Shown here: positions 21,064-31,438 of the stretch, in pieces
How positions within the stretch are numbered: the stretch's first letter is position 1
Layout of the letters: each line of letters begins with the position of its first letter
Source: Loripinus fragilis
Lineage: Eukaryota > Mollusca > Bivalvia > Lucinida > Lucinidae
DNA length: 64,000 nt
Assembly: GCA_964019695.1 (NCBI GenBank)
Contig: OZ026515.1
Span: 42,647,994-42,711,993 of the forward strand
Direction: 5' to 3'
Program-made: the position numbers and the translations under genes
Notes under the pieces: generated by a model
The model's input: only the letters and a program-made list of their open reading frames with translations
Told to the model about the DNA's origin: nothing
Databases searched by the model: none

Positions 21064-21234
21064 TCATACCAGAAATGTGCCTTAGGCGACCCACGGAAGG
21101 TGACTGTGAAAACATGGAAAACAGATGGCATTTCAACGCAGATACAAAGGAGTGTGAAAAAATCCCAGAAGGATATTGTTGTGATATCAATGGAAACAAT
21201 TTCGCAGATGAGGAAACATGCCGATCATATTGTG
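21064..21234 (+). CDS. Exon I: Kunitz/BPTI domain
   Basis: Acceptor TTTTGACAG and donor GTAAGTTC, phase 1 at both ends; residues 575-630. Cysteine spacing C-8-C-15-C-7-C..C-3-C and the NGNNF signature identify a Kunitz domain. The P1-equivalent residue after the second cysteine is Glu589, not Lys or Arg, so trypsin-type inhibition is unlikely. A seventh cysteine (CC at 612-613) replaces the usual Gly-Cys neighbour, with one extra residue before the fifth cysteine. Phase-1 borders are usual for Kunitz exons. Confidence 0.92.
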
Positions 21235-21256
21235 GTAAGTTCAATAACTTCACAGT

Positions 21257-21467
21257 CCAGTGGCGGATCCAGAGGGGGTTTAGGCTCGACCCCCCGCCTC
21301 CTGCTTTTAAATATACCATGAAAATGAAATAACTTGGTCTCAGTGAGACCAAATTATTTTAATTTCATGGGATATTTAAGAAAGACGAGATAAAATCAAC
21401 AAAACGAACCCCCCACCCATTTATATATATGAACCCCCTTTCCGAATCCTAGATCCGCCCCTGCAGT
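21257..21467. repeat. MITE with CAGTGGCGGATC-type ends
   Basis: CCAGTGGCGGATCCAG at the left pairs with TAGATCCGCCCCTGCAG at the right. The central hairpin is TTGGTCTCAGTGAGACCAA. It begins 22 bases after the donor. 21470-21787 is AT-rich with no feature seen. Confidence 0.65.
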
Positions 21468-21787
21468 CATAGGAATATTTTTAATGTACAGAAAAACATG
21501 TTTATATTGCCACCATAGGGAAAAGGGAATTTTAGCAGTACAACGAGTTTGGGGATAGATCAAGGTCTGGAATTCTACCAGTTACATGTTGACATAGTAA
21601 GACATGCATGTGCTATTGGTGAAAAAAACGTATCTACATTATACTTACAGGTAATTCCATTGATGCAAGTGGGTACTGTTATACCGGAGGATGTTACCAG
21701 TAACTGTTTGTAAACTGTTCATAGAATATAAGAATAATTAAACCTTCCAGCTTTATTCCAATTGTATGCAAAATCACTCTTTTCTGC

Positions 21788-22164
21788 TTAAAGCTGCATA
21801 GTCTGTAACTTTTGATCTTTTAATTTTAGAACTAATGTTTCTATTTTTCAAGAACACAGTAAAAAAACTAAAATTAATGTATACATTTAACCACTTTCGT
21901 AAATCTTAACAAATTATCAGTATCAAAATAACAGCATTTATATTAAAATTAACTGTCTATAATTATTGGAGGGACGCAAATAATTACCAACAAGAGAAAA
22001 ACAAACCTGTTTTTATAAGATAATTCACTTTTCCATGCAGTTTTCAGCTATAGTGAACAGATTTACTGTGAATACATAACTTAATTCTACTTTTACAAAT
22101 GATTTAAAAAGTAAATAAATTTTTTTGAAAAATGTTCATAGTTGCAGACTTAGTCTCTTTAAGC
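21788..22164 (+). repeat. MITE family K copy
   Basis: TTAAAGCTGCATAGTCTGTA and GTTGCAGACTTAGTCTCTTT are inverted ends. The same element in the opposite direction interrupts a tandem array at 44438-44810. Confidence 0.7.
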
Positions 22165-22302
22165 GTAGACAGTTTTACACATCAAAACACAAACTGATGA
22201 GAAAATATTTTTATTTTTCAGACCAAACAAAGGTCTAAGAAAAAAAAAAAAACTCACCTTTACTGAAATTAAACTTTTCAATTCATCAATGTGCATTAAG
22301 GG

Positions 22303-22356
22303 AGGGCAATGGCTCAGTGGTAGAGTGCTTGTCTCGAGATCGAGGGGTTGAGGATT
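22303..22356 (+). mobile_element. SINE family 2, tRNA-like head only
   Basis: AATGGCTCAGTGGTAGAGTG and GAGATCGAGGGGTTGAGG match SINE 2 heads at 37880 and 63726. Too short for a tRNA gene. Confidence 0.65.
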
Positions 22357-22382
22357 CTTTACTTCTTATTTCTATTTTTCAG

Positions 22383-22414
22383 GTTCTACATCGTGGATGC
22401 CTAAACAATGTCGG
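22383..22414 (+). CDS. Exon J: 32-bp micro-exon
   Basis: Acceptor TATTTTTCAG and donor GTAAGTAA. It contributes two bases plus ten codons, STSWMPKQCR. It takes phase 1 and hands on phase 0, exactly what the flanking exons require. It supplies the first cysteine of the follistatin-like segment completed by the next exon. Small size lowers confidence, but both splice sites and phase fit. Confidence 0.7.
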
Positions 22415-22882
22415 GTAAGTAATTATTAAAAGGTTTAGCAGTGATGACCAAATGAGGTGCTCGTGTGAATTGCATGACAGCTCTTTGATTTATTCAAGAA
22501 TTCTGACAAAAAATGCATGAATACCACATCCTCCATACAGCCCTGAACTTGCTCATGTGATTTTGTGGCTCAACCAAATCATTATGAGCTGCATGAGAGG
22601 TCAAATTTCATCACGCCATCGGCAGTGCACTTTCCAGTGCCTATAAACTACATGTGTACCCAAAGAGGCCTTCAATAATATATTTTCCAAGATGATACAG
22701 TGTCTGGCAAAGTGCATCCGAGTAAAGGGGGGATATTTTTAACGGTTGGACTAACTATTTACATAGAAATATTTCTCCTACAACTACAGGGCCACATTCA
22801 TTAATACTTTTCGAATTCCCCTCCTATGGTATACAGAGGTTTAGGAGGGTCATACCTCTGCAAACCTTACAAACTGCAAATT

Positions 22883-23110
22883 GATTAACCCTTTACTCTA
22901 TAATGACATCTTTTGATGCCTTTGAAATATCATGTTTGTGAAAATATTATGGAAAATGGAGCATTGCTCTTTTGGAGCAAATGCTCCATTTTCCATATTA
23001 TTTGCAAAAGTATTCAAAATTCAATTTAATTTTTCTTGAAATGTTTCAATGTTGTTTAAAATTAGAAAATGATGTCATGATCTAAAAATAGCCTATGGAG
23101 GAAAGGGTTA
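22883..23110 (+). repeat. MITE family G copy
   Basis: TTAACCCTTTACTCTATAAT start, GGAGGAAAGGGTTAA end, and the GAGCAAATGCTCCATTTTCC hairpin. 22415-22880 holds otherwise only the intron and no recognised feature. Confidence 0.75.
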
Positions 23111-23250
23111 AGTAATTTTCAAGCTGATTGTCCATCTAGAAATATTACCACAATGTGATAATTTTCTTATTTTATTGAGCTATAAGACTGGAAGTATCCC
23201 CTTCCAAAAATTTTAGATTTTGTCAAACCAATATTTTTAACTCCAATATG

Positions 23251-23462
23251 GTATTTGTTCTAAAATTTCCAACAGTAGTTGCCTGCCACAAAAGCCTAGA
23301 CAAACAGGATAGACCCAGATCAGATTGCTTAAGAAGCAGTCAAACCATGGTCTTCCCTGTTTGCTTTTCTAGCTAGCATTTTGTGATTTCCGGCCCTGAT
23401 AACCAATATTAATTGAAGACAGAAAGGGAAAAGGGTTTGAAATTTTAGAACATTTATTGCTG
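23251..23462 (-). repeat. MITE family E copy, inverted
   Basis: GGTATTTGTTCTAAAATTTC to GAAATTTTAGAACATTTATT, with AGATCAGATTGCTTAAGAAG centre. Confidence 0.75.
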
Positions 23463-23499
23463 TATTTGAATTTTATTGATTCCTATCAATGTTTTTCAG

Positions 23500-23566
23500 G
23501 AAAAGACTGAGGCATGTCCCCAAGGTACTGTGTGTCGAGTGAGAAATGGTCAAGCTGAATGCAAAG
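23500..23566 (+). CDS. Exon K: follistatin-like Cys segment leading into second TY1
   Basis: Acceptor GTTTTTCAG and donor GTATCTTT; phase 0 in, phase 1 out; residues 642-663. EKTEACPQGTVCRVRNGQAECK, joined to QCR of the micro-exon, gives C....ACPxGxxC....GxAxC, close to the follistatin N-terminal (FOLN) signature. The last cysteine also serves as the likely first cysteine of the TY1 domain in the next exon. Confidence 0.8.
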
Positions 23567-23611
23567 GTATCTTTGTTTAATCTTATAGTAAAAAAATCCA
23601 TAGTGCCAGAT

Positions 23612-23839
23612 TATAACCCTTATCTGAAAATGTGGTCTGCTGAAGTCGTCTGCTGCAAATAATTGCCTAGCATTACTGACAAATTAAGTATAGAAGCAAA
23701 CAGCGTGGACCCAGAAAAGACTGCTCCTATAGGAGCAGTCTGATCTGGGTCCACACTGTTTGCCGTAGAGGCTTCTTAAACATTTCAGCAGAAGAGAAAA
23801 GGAGATGTCTTTTTTTGTGATTTGTCCAATAAGGGTTAA
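23612..23839 (-). repeat. MITE family A copy, inverted and 5'-trimmed
   Basis: TATAACCCTTATCTGAAAAT to CCAATAAGGGTTAAA, with GACTGCTCCTATAGGAGCAG core. Confidence 0.75.
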
Positions 23840-23879
23840 ACATTTATAGTCAATGAGCGTAACCTGTACTATCCCAATA

Positions 23880-24100
23880 ATTTGGATTTTGATCAGTCTG
23901 GACATTTTGTCGGGCCTGATCTGGGTCAAAACTGTATGTAAAAGTCATCAGCAGACAACATTAGGAGATAAAGAGTGAACTGTTTCTGTGCTAGCTCTTG
24001 ATAGTCTTTTCAAACAGTTTAGATCCAGATCAGGACCAAGCTCGACATTCTGATCTGGGTCAGAACTTTTTGCAAAAGTTTTTGGCAGACGATAAAAGTC
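23880..24100 (+). repeat. Family C fragments
   Basis: Two partial cores: GTCTGGACATTTTGTCGGGC then GCAGACAACATTAGGAGATA, and GATCCAGATCAGGACCAAGC. Confidence 0.5.
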
Positions 24101-24259
24101 ACCAGTTTCTCAAACAAAGCAAGATGTTGGTACTACAGGTATAAAAACACACAAAAAACAAAACCTGAATTAGACCATTCTTTTGAGCAGCCAAAACACA
24201 TGTTCAAAATGATGGATTCAAACTGATAGAAGGGCATGGCAGTTTCACATATGGGCCTC

Positions 24260-24553
24260 GGTGCAACAAAAGCTACCTTTGAAGTTTATCCAACAGAGTG
24301 TCAAACCGTTTAGATCCAGATCAGGACCAACATTCTGTTGGTCCTGATCTGGGTCTAAACTGTTGGCAAAGACTAGACTCAAACCAGTCTGCTCAGCTAC
24401 AGAGATTAGATAGAAAATTGAAAATTTGCTTGTAGCAAATTTGGATATGATACTTTCCAATAAGAGAGTAAAAAAGGCAATGATCAGACAGGCTAGTCTG
24501 CGCTTTATTGTTCACAAACACCGAAGACAGGTTTTCTCGCGTCAAGGCCCATA
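24260..24553 (+). repeat. Family C core next to a repeat family N copy
   Basis: 24290-24370 has ATCAGGACCAACATTCTGTT and its inverted arm. From 24365, CTCAAACCAGTCTGCTCAGC and TCTCGCGTCAAGGCCCA mark family N. Confidence 0.6.
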
Positions 24554-24604
24554 TAAAAGTTAGCTAATCTGGGTCTATGTAGAGTATCATTAAAGAACCC
24601 AATG

Positions 24605-24848
24605 TTAACCTTAAATGCGCCAGTCGCAACAAAAGTGTCTGCTTTTCTTGTCTGCTGAAATGTTTAAGAATCTTCTATGGCAAACAGTGTGGATCCAGAT
24701 CAGACTGCTCCTATAGGAGCAGTCTGTTCTGGGTTCATGCTGTTTGCTTATATACTTAATTTGTCATTAATGTAAGATAATTATTTGCAGCAGACGATTT
24801 CAGCAGCCAACATTTTCAGATGCATTTTTTCTTGGCGCTTTAAGGGTT
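24605..24848 (+). repeat. MITE family A copy
   Basis: GTTAACCTTAAATGCGCCAG start, GGCGCTTTAAGGGTT end, typical centre ACTGCTCCTATAGGAGCAGT. Confidence 0.82.
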
Positions 24849-24978
24849 CAAGAACCCAGTGTTAATGATAAGGCTTTCTATTTTATGTGACTCTAGGCAT
24901 ACAATACTCTTTATTTTCTTTGAAATTAAGATATATGAATTTACCTTGTTGAATGGTTTGATAAATTCATCTTTACAG

Positions 24979-25149
24979 ATGTGAAGACACCTGATGAAGC
25001 AGATGTCTATCTTGAGCCAAAATGTGACAAAGATGGAAACTTCCTGCCTAAGCAGTGTGTGGGTAGGACTTGCGTATGTGTCAAGCCTGGTACAGGGGAA
25101 CGCATAGACAATGCTATTGGAAGTGCTGAAACATTAGGATGTACTAAAG
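24979..25149 (+). CDS. Exon L: second thyroglobulin type-1 domain
   Basis: Acceptor CTTTACAG and donor GTATGGCG, phase 1 at both ends; residues 665-720. YLEPKCDKDGNFLPKQC, TCVCVKPGTG and LGC fit the TY1 signature of YxPxCDxDGxFxxxQC, CxCV..xTG and a terminal Cys. Cys1 is taken from the preceding exon. This copy lacks the low-complexity insert of the first TY1 and is the more canonical one. Repeat family C material begins a few bases after its donor. Confidence 0.92.
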
Positions 25150-25154
25150 GTATG

Positions 25155-25494
25155 GCGTGTTGGAAATTTTTCCCGCTTTTTTGTCGTCTGCTGATTTTTT
25201 TCAAAATCAACTTTTTGAAAAATTCTTTCAGGAATACCATCACAGTGTCAAACAGATCGGATCCAGTACTATCCTGTTATGCTTTAACTCTTTGCATGCT
25301 GGGTAATTTTTCCCACTTTTTTGTCGTCTGCTGATTTTTTTCGAAATCATCTTTTTCGAAAAATTCTTTCAGGAATACCGTCAGAGTGTCAAACAGTTCG
25401 GATCCAGATCAGGCCCGACATTTTGTCGGGCCTGATCTGCGTCCAAACTGTTTGCAAAAGTTATCAGCAGCGGACACTAGGAGATAAAGAGCCA
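25155..25494 (+). repeat. MITE family C, truncated copy followed by full copy
   Basis: 25155-25260 is cut short at GGATCCAG. The full copy 25281-25494 starts AACTCTTTGCATGCTGGGTA and carries the perfect arm pair around CCGACATTTTGTCGG. Confidence 0.8.
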
Positions 25495-25530
25495 GTGGGG
25501 ATTTTCGTCATGATCTGACTGAAAAATTGT

Positions 25531-25743
25531 TTAACCCTTAAAGTGCCTATCACGACTGCAGCAGACGACAAATTTTGCGACATCTTACCTAATTTATCAA
25601 AAAAATAAGGCGTGATTTTTCATGAGAATCGTCTGCCAGCAGACGATTCTCATGAAATATCATGCCATATTTGTTATTTTAGAAAAAGCGTCAAAATTTG
25701 AAATTTTGTCTGCTGCAAATTATAGGTGACGCTTTAAGGGTTA
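25531..25743 (+). repeat. MITE family B copy
   Basis: TTTAACCCTTAAAGTGCCTA and GACGCTTTAAGGGTTA ends. The centre is GAATCGTCTGCCAGCAGACG. Confidence 0.8.
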
Positions 25744-25984
25744 GATTGATGGTTTTTTAACCCGTCCCTTCATTAACAACTTTGGTTCTCTATGCACATG
25801 TTTCAGCAACAAAAGACTATCTATATAAGCACATAAAGCATCCCACTGATTGACTTTTTTGATATTACTAATTGACATTTTGTAACTGTACTATTGAAAC
25901 TGTACTGAATGTTTTTTGTAACTGTACTGGTTGACATCTTGTATCTGTCTTGATTGAAGCTCGCATTTTGTAACCATGTACCAT

Positions 25985-26106
25985 GAATACCTGTGTTGTG
26001 TCCTTAAGCAAGACCCTTTATCCACTGCTAGGTACTGGTTCAACCCAGGAAGACCCCTTAGGATATGACTGAAAAATTGTTGACTGGGACGTAAAGAATC
26101 AAACAT
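25985..26106 (+). mobile_element. SINE family 2, 3' part
   Basis: TGTGTTGTGTCCTTAAGCAA, TACTGGTTCAACCCAGGAAG and TTGTTGACTGGGACGTAAAG. It is followed by decayed TAACTGTACTGATTGACATTTTG-like tandem units to about 26285. Confidence 0.65.
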
Positions 26107-26286
26107 TTTGTAACTGTCCTGATTGACATTGTACTTCCATACTAATTGACATTTTGTAGCTTTTCTGGTTAACATTTTATAACTGTACTGATTAACATTT
26201 TTGTTTCAACTGATTGACATATTGTATTTGTACTAAAATTTTGTACTTACTGACAGTTTATGACTATACTGATTTACAATTTGTAA

Positions 26287-26480
26287 ATGTATCAGGGATT
26301 TAGTTAAGAGTGCGTAGCAAAAAGTTAAATTTCTTATTTCTCAACCAAAACATATGTTGTGGGTACTCAAAAGAACCGTTTCAGTGAGATGGTTCTTTTG
26401 AGCACCCAAACCCTAATTTAAAAATGTTGGGTAAGAAAATATTTACTGTTTTACGGTGAAAAATTTTGTTTACCTTTTCT
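26287..26480 (+). repeat. MITE family F copy
   Basis: Central AAAGAACCGTTTCAGTGAGA and flanking ACATATGTTGTGGGTACT. It ends about 40 bases before the acceptor at 26521. Confidence 0.7.
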
Positions 26481-26520
26481 TAACCTGCTTTGTATCAATA
26501 ATTTTTTCTTTGTAATTTAG

Positions 26521-26577
26521 ATGATGATGCCCAGCATGGAGTGAAAGTAAGCAGACCACCACCAGAAAAAAGGCCAG
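26521..26577 (+). CDS. Exon M: proline/charged linker
   Basis: Acceptor TGTAATTTAG and donor GTCAGTTG, phase 1 at both ends; residues 722-739. It encodes DDAQHGVKVSRPPPEKRP, with no cysteine. It reads as a hinge between the second TY1 and the next Cys module. The donor is weak and a family E repeat begins about ten bases later. Confidence 0.7.
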
Positions 26578-26587
26578 GTCAGTTGTA

Positions 26588-27005
26588 TACAGTAAAAGTT
26601 CTAAAATTTTCAACACTTCTTTCTGTCCTCAAAGAAAATATTGGTAATCAGGGTTGGAATTCTAAAAATGCTTGTCACAATAGCACATGGGAAAGACCCT
26701 GACCAGACTGCTTCTTAGAGAAGCATAAGAAGCAGTCTGATCTGGGTCCAGGGCTTTAGTTAAGAGTGCGTACCAAAAATTTTTTACTCTTATTTCTAAA
26801 CCAAAACATATGTTGTGGGTACTCAAAAGAACCGTCTCAATGAGACGGTTCTTTTGAGCACCCAAACCGTATGTTAAAACTGATGGGTAAGAAATATTTA
26901 CAATTTTACGCTCAAAAATTTTGTTTATCTAAACCTATGTGGGTCTATGCTAAGCCTTTTTTTTTGCACACAAATAATGTTCAAAATTTTAGAACATATA
27001 TCGTA
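26588..27005 (+). repeat. MITE family E copy interrupted by a family F copy
   Basis: Family E halves at 26588-26750 (CAGTAAAAGTTCTAAAATTT..GATCTGGGTCC) and about 26939-27005 (..TCAAAATTTTAGAACATATA). Between them (26752-26938) lies family F with AAGAACCGTCTCAATGAGAC. Confidence 0.7.
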
Positions 27006-27010
27006 GGCCT

Positions 27011-27400
27011 CTAGTCTATCATTTACAGACCTCATTTCAACTTAAATCAACCAGATGAGGTAAGTTATGCTGGTGGCAATGGGATTGTGGGAGGTAAAAG
27101 TGCCAGCCTGAGTCAGCTCTGACAACTTCCCTGCTGGCCTCCAGTCTATCATTTACAGACCTCATTTCAACTTAAATCAACCAGATGAGGTAAGTTATGC
27201 TGGTGGCAATGGGATTGTGGGAGGTAAAAGTGCCAGCCTGAGTCAGCTCTGACAACTTCCCTGCTGGCCTCCAGTCTATCATTTACAGACCTCCTTTCAA
27301 CTTAATTCAACCAGATGAGGTAAGTTATGCTGGTGGCAATGGGATTGTGGGAGGTAAAAGTGCCAGCCTGAGTCAGCTCAGTGTTCCTCTGACAACTTCC
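27011..27400 (+). repeat. Three tandem copies of a 130-bp unit
   Basis: CTATCATTTACAGACCTC recurs at 27016, 27146 and 27276 (130-bp period) with very few differences. Each unit carries TTTACAG and, 31 bases on, GTAAGTT, resembling a mini-exon. The near identity implies recent amplification. Confidence 0.88.
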
Positions 27401-27404
27401 GGGG

Positions 27405-28530
27405 ATATTGCAATCTCCTCCGTCCGTCTGTCCGTCACGCTATCTCCTCCTTAACCATTGGACAAAATTCAACCAAATTTGGTGTGTGAGTTGCTCACAT
27501 GAATAGTGTGTGCAACCGCACATTTATTTTTGCCACGCCCCCTGGGACCCTGGAGAGGGGCCAAAAGGTCAAATATAATTAAATATCATTAAAATTCAAT
27601 TACAAAGTCAATTTCAAAGATTTTTAAACAAAACTTGGTGTGTCTTCTCACAAATGAAAGATATAAAACATATCAGACGTGATTTTCATTCGGTCGCCTG
27701 GGTCATGCCCCAGGGGTCGGACTTGGGGGTACCGTGGGGGGTTGAGTGGTCAAAAAAAAATTCCGAAATTCAACCAGATTTGATATGTGAGTAACTTACA
27801 TCAATGGCACACGCAACGGCACAATTTTTTTGGTCCCCACCCCCTGGGGCCCTGGGGAGGGGTCAAAAGGTCAAATATCATTAAATCTCAATCACAAACT
27901 CAATATCAAAGATTTTTAAACCAAACTTTGTGTGTGTTCTCACAAATGAAAGACATAAAACATATCAGACAGGATTTTCATTCGGTTGGCTGGGTCATGC
28001 CCCAGGGGTGGGACTTGGGGGTACCGTGGGGGGTTGGAGGTCCAAACTTGCTTTTTCCCCAAATTCAACCAGATTTTGTGTGTGAGTTACTCACATCAAT
28101 GGCACATGCAACGGCACATTTTTTTTGGTCCCCGCCTCCTGGGGCCTTGGGGAGGGGCCAAAAGGTCAAATATCATTAAATCTCAATTACAAAGTCAATT
28201 TCAAAGATTTTTAAACAAAACTTTGTGTGTCTTCTCAAAAATGAAAGATATAAAACATTTAAGACGGGATTTTCATTCTGTCCCCTGGGTCATGCATGCC
28301 CCAGGGTTTGGGACTTGGGGGTGCTGGGGATCAAAAATTTAATTTTCTGAACATGGTCATGTGGCATATCAAATTAAAGGGGATGAGCAGCAGACTAAGA
28401 TACACTGAAAATTTTTACCCTAGGATCAAACTGGTGACCTTTGGATGGGGTCAAAGGATCAAATACCATTAGATATCATCGCAAGCGTGGGGATTTGCGA
28501 TTGCACGCCATCGAATGTGCTCTAGTTGCT
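27405..28530 (+). repeat. Composite repeat with three ~295-bp internal units
   Basis: It is bounded by GGGGATATTGCAATCTCC and CGCAAGCGTGGGGATTTGCG. Units begin AAATTCAACCARATTT at about 27467, 27765 and 28058. Each contains GGCCAAAAGGTCAAATAT-like and TGGGTCATGCCCCAGGG segments. Open frames here are products of the repetition. Confidence 0.75.
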
Positions 28531-28629
28531 TTTGGTTTTGCTATAATTCATGGGTTTCAGCAGAGGGGACTTCAAGTTTACTATATGTATCAGTTTGTCT
28601 AGTAATCTGCATGTCCATCTATCTCCTCA

Positions 28630-28764
28630 CCGGCGTAACTGCATTGTGTCCTTAAGCAAGACACATTAATCTTAGCTTAGTACTAGTTCAACCCAGGAAG
28701 ACCCATCCATACATAACTGAAAGATTATTGATGGGATGTAAAGAATCAAATCAAACAAACAAAT
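28630..28764 (+). mobile_element. SINE family 2, 3' part
   Basis: CATTGTGTCCTTAAGCAAGA through TTGATGGGATGTAAAGAATC and an AAACAAAC tail. Confidence 0.7.
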
Positions 28765-28821
28765 GTCCATTTATCTGTTTATCCTCTGTCGGTCTTTGTT
28801 CCCTTGAAATGAATCAAGGTA

Positions 28822-29284
28822 ATGTTATAAAATTTTTAACACTGGTTGCCTGCCAAAAAGGCCAAGAAAAATAGTACAGACCCAGATCAGACTGCTTCTG
28901 AAGAAGCAGTCTGATCAGTGCCTTCCCTGTTTGCTATTCTGCCTAGCATTTTGTGAACTCCAGCCATGAAAACCAACATTTTATTTCAGAACAGAAACAG
29001 AAAAAAGTGCTCAAAATTTTGGAACATTTACCGTACCTAGTTCCCCAATACCTGGGAGAGCATCATTTACGGTAAATGTTCTAAAATTTCGAACACTTCA
29101 CTCCCTGTTCTCAAATAAAATGTTGGTTTTCAGGGCTGGAATACACTTTCTTGTCAGAGTAGCAAATAGGTAAGACCCTGATCAGACTGCTTCTTCAGAA
29201 ACAGTCTGATCTCGGTCTGTCCTTTTTGTCTAGGCCTTTTTGGCAGGCAATTAGTGTTCGAAATTTTAGAACATTTACTGTACA
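28822..29284 (+). repeat. Two adjacent MITE family E copies in opposite orientation
   Basis: 28822-29034 and 29069-29284. The first has GCAGTCTGATCAGTGCCTTC, the second AGACCCTGATCAGACTGCTT. Both end in TTTTRGAACATTTAC. Confidence 0.75.
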
Positions 29285-29514
29285 TGATATGGTTTAATGT
29301 TGTGGATGAAAAAAAATGCTGGTCCTGATTAACTGAGGTCTATAGAAGCCAGCTGATTTGGATCTGCACATTTGTTTTTAAAAAAGGGATTGATTTTTTT
29401 CAAGAGTAAACCGTCATTCTCATTGTTTATTACATTGATGGCAATATTTCCTCATAAACCCTGTCAACACTGCTCTTGGGTAGGCATAGACCAGAATCAC
29501 TTCATCAGTAAAAA

Positions 29515-29720
29515 AGGGAGCGCAGTGGCTCAGTGATAGACTAGAGTGCTTGACTCGAAACCGAGGGGCCGAGATTTCGAGCCTCACCGGCGTCACTGTC
29601 TTGTGTCCTTAAGCAAGACACATTTATCCTTGCTTAGTACTAGTTCAACCCAGGAAGAGCTGTCCTGACATAACTGAACAATTGTTGACTGGGATGTAAA
29701 GAATCAAATCAAACAAACAG
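29515..29720 (+). mobile_element. SINE family 2, full copy
   Basis: Head GCGCAGTGGCTCAGTGATAG, body TCACTGTCTTGTGTCCTTAA, tail TTGTTGACTGGGATGTAAAG. 29721-30165 is AT-rich intron with nothing recognised. Confidence 0.8.
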
Positions 29721-30170
29721 ACATCATTAAAAAAAATAAGCACTGTAATATAACATTACACACTTAATGTATTATAAAATTCTGAACACGTAACCTGTGG
29801 TCCCTGTATAACACTATATTTGGGGTCCATAGAAATGGACCATGTTATAAGCATATTGTACATGTTATGACGAAAAAAAATTAGGATGACATAATAGGAA
29901 AAAAGAACTTTTCATGGTCATTTTCCTATAATTTCTTTATAAAATTCCATGATAAAAAATTTGAGAGCAACACCATGCCATGTCAATGTTCATGAGGTGT
30001 GCTTTAAAGGGAGAGTACTGTACTATGCATGCTGATAAACTGTCAACTAAACAATACTTACAAACTTTTACTCTGTGAATTAGACCCATCTCATAGGAAG
30101 TGATTACTCATCTCATATGGCAAGAAGTGAAGACCCAGATGAGCTTGTGTAATCACCCAGGAATCAGTGG

Positions 30171-30592
30171 TACAGTAAAACCTGTCTTAAAAGCCGTCAC
30201 TCAAAAAGATAACCAAAATTGGTTTTTCAAGACTGATTATTGCTAAATGCAGGTCGAAAGTATTGCAGAATGCTCCAAGAGAGCATTCTGTAATACTTTC
30301 TACCTTCATTGAACTACCATTTGTCTTTGAGACCTTTGTTTACTCTATTTTTGAGTGGCCATTTTAGGCAGGTTTTACTGTACAGTTGAACCTGTCTTAA
30401 GCGGCCACTCAAAAATAGACAAAACAAAGATCTCAATGACAAATGGTAGCTTAATGCAGGTCAAAAGTATTGCAGAAATGCTCCCCTTGGAGCATTCTGC
30501 AATGCTTTAGACCTACATTAAGTGATACTCCATCTACATTAACCAATATTTGGTCTTCTTTTTGAGTTATGGCTTAAGACAGGTTTTACGGT
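30171..30592 (+). repeat. Two tandem MITE family M copies
   Basis: Copies 30171-30383 and 30378-30592 have ACAGTAAAACCTGTCTTA-type ends and a central hairpin AGTATTGCAGAATGCTCC..GGAGCATTCTGCAATACT. More copies lie at 34528, 35300 and 40284. Confidence 0.8.
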
Positions 30593-30684
30593 AGATTGCT
30601 TGACTACAGATGGAGAGGTCACAGGTCCCAGCCTCTTCTAAAAATAGAACACCACAATGAGAACAGATTTTTTTGATTTCAGAG

Positions 30685-31085
30685 TTTGCACAGGGTTGAA
30701 AGGTACTTGAATATACAGGACTGTCTTGAAAAGTCCTTGGAAATTAAATTTGCCTTGAAAAGTACTTGAGAAACACTCAAAGGCCTTGAAAAGTCCTTGA
30801 ATTTTACCATTTACAGGAGGATTCAACGCTGTCTTTGGATACCTAAATCATAATAAAATTGTGGTGCCTTTATTTGGTGCAGCATATGCTGCACCAAATA
30901 AAGGCACCACAATTTTATACTAATTTTCTTATAGTAATATCTTCAGTAATGCAGTCTAGCATTTCCGAAGTAGAATTTTAATGTGTAAATCAGTATTTTT
31001 CATAAGTTTTCAGTCCTTGAAAACAGTAGCTAAGTCATTTAGAAGTCTTGAAAAGTCCTCTAATTTTACACAGACTTGCCTGTAT
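30685..31085 (+). repeat. CTTGAAAAGTCC-type repeat with an inserted perfect palindrome
   Basis: CTTGAAAAGTCCTTG occurs several times at 30720-30805 and again at 31020-31070. Confidence 0.6.
30853..30918. repeat. Perfect 66-bp palindrome
   Basis: Every base from 30853 to 30885 pairs with 30886-30918 without mismatch. The centre is GCAGCATATGCTGC. Arm sequence includes GTGGTGCCTTTATTTGGTGC. Confidence 0.95.
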
Positions 31086-31438
31086 GAACCTTATATTAAC
31101 TGCATACAAAGGATGACATCATTGTAAAGCTTTTAAGCAAACACACAACAATCTGATACAGCACGGTCCCTTTATAATTCTCTTTATTATTGTACAGATT
31201 TGGATATAAGAGTCTTGTGGATCCATAATTTTTTTAACAATGGAATTCTTATAATTTCGTTGTAAAAATGTCACTTTATTATACAATTCACTTACAACAC
31301 AGTCCATTCCTATGGACCCTAAACATAGCGGTAGTGTCATAAAAGACTGTACGGTACTACTAAAAGGCTATACTGTTTGATTGAATCATTCCCTATCATT
31401 CCCTATTCTAATCATCTGTTTTACACTTTTTTATTCAG

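Noticed and set aside
22200..22260. Extra exon near a TTTTTCAG at 22213-22220
   Set aside because: The following sequence reaches an A-tract and stops in the needed phase; the micro-exon at 22383 fits instead.
27787..28342. Two overlapping frames of about 120 codons
   Set aside because: They fall in ~295-bp repeat units and both translate the same tandem sequence; no domain.
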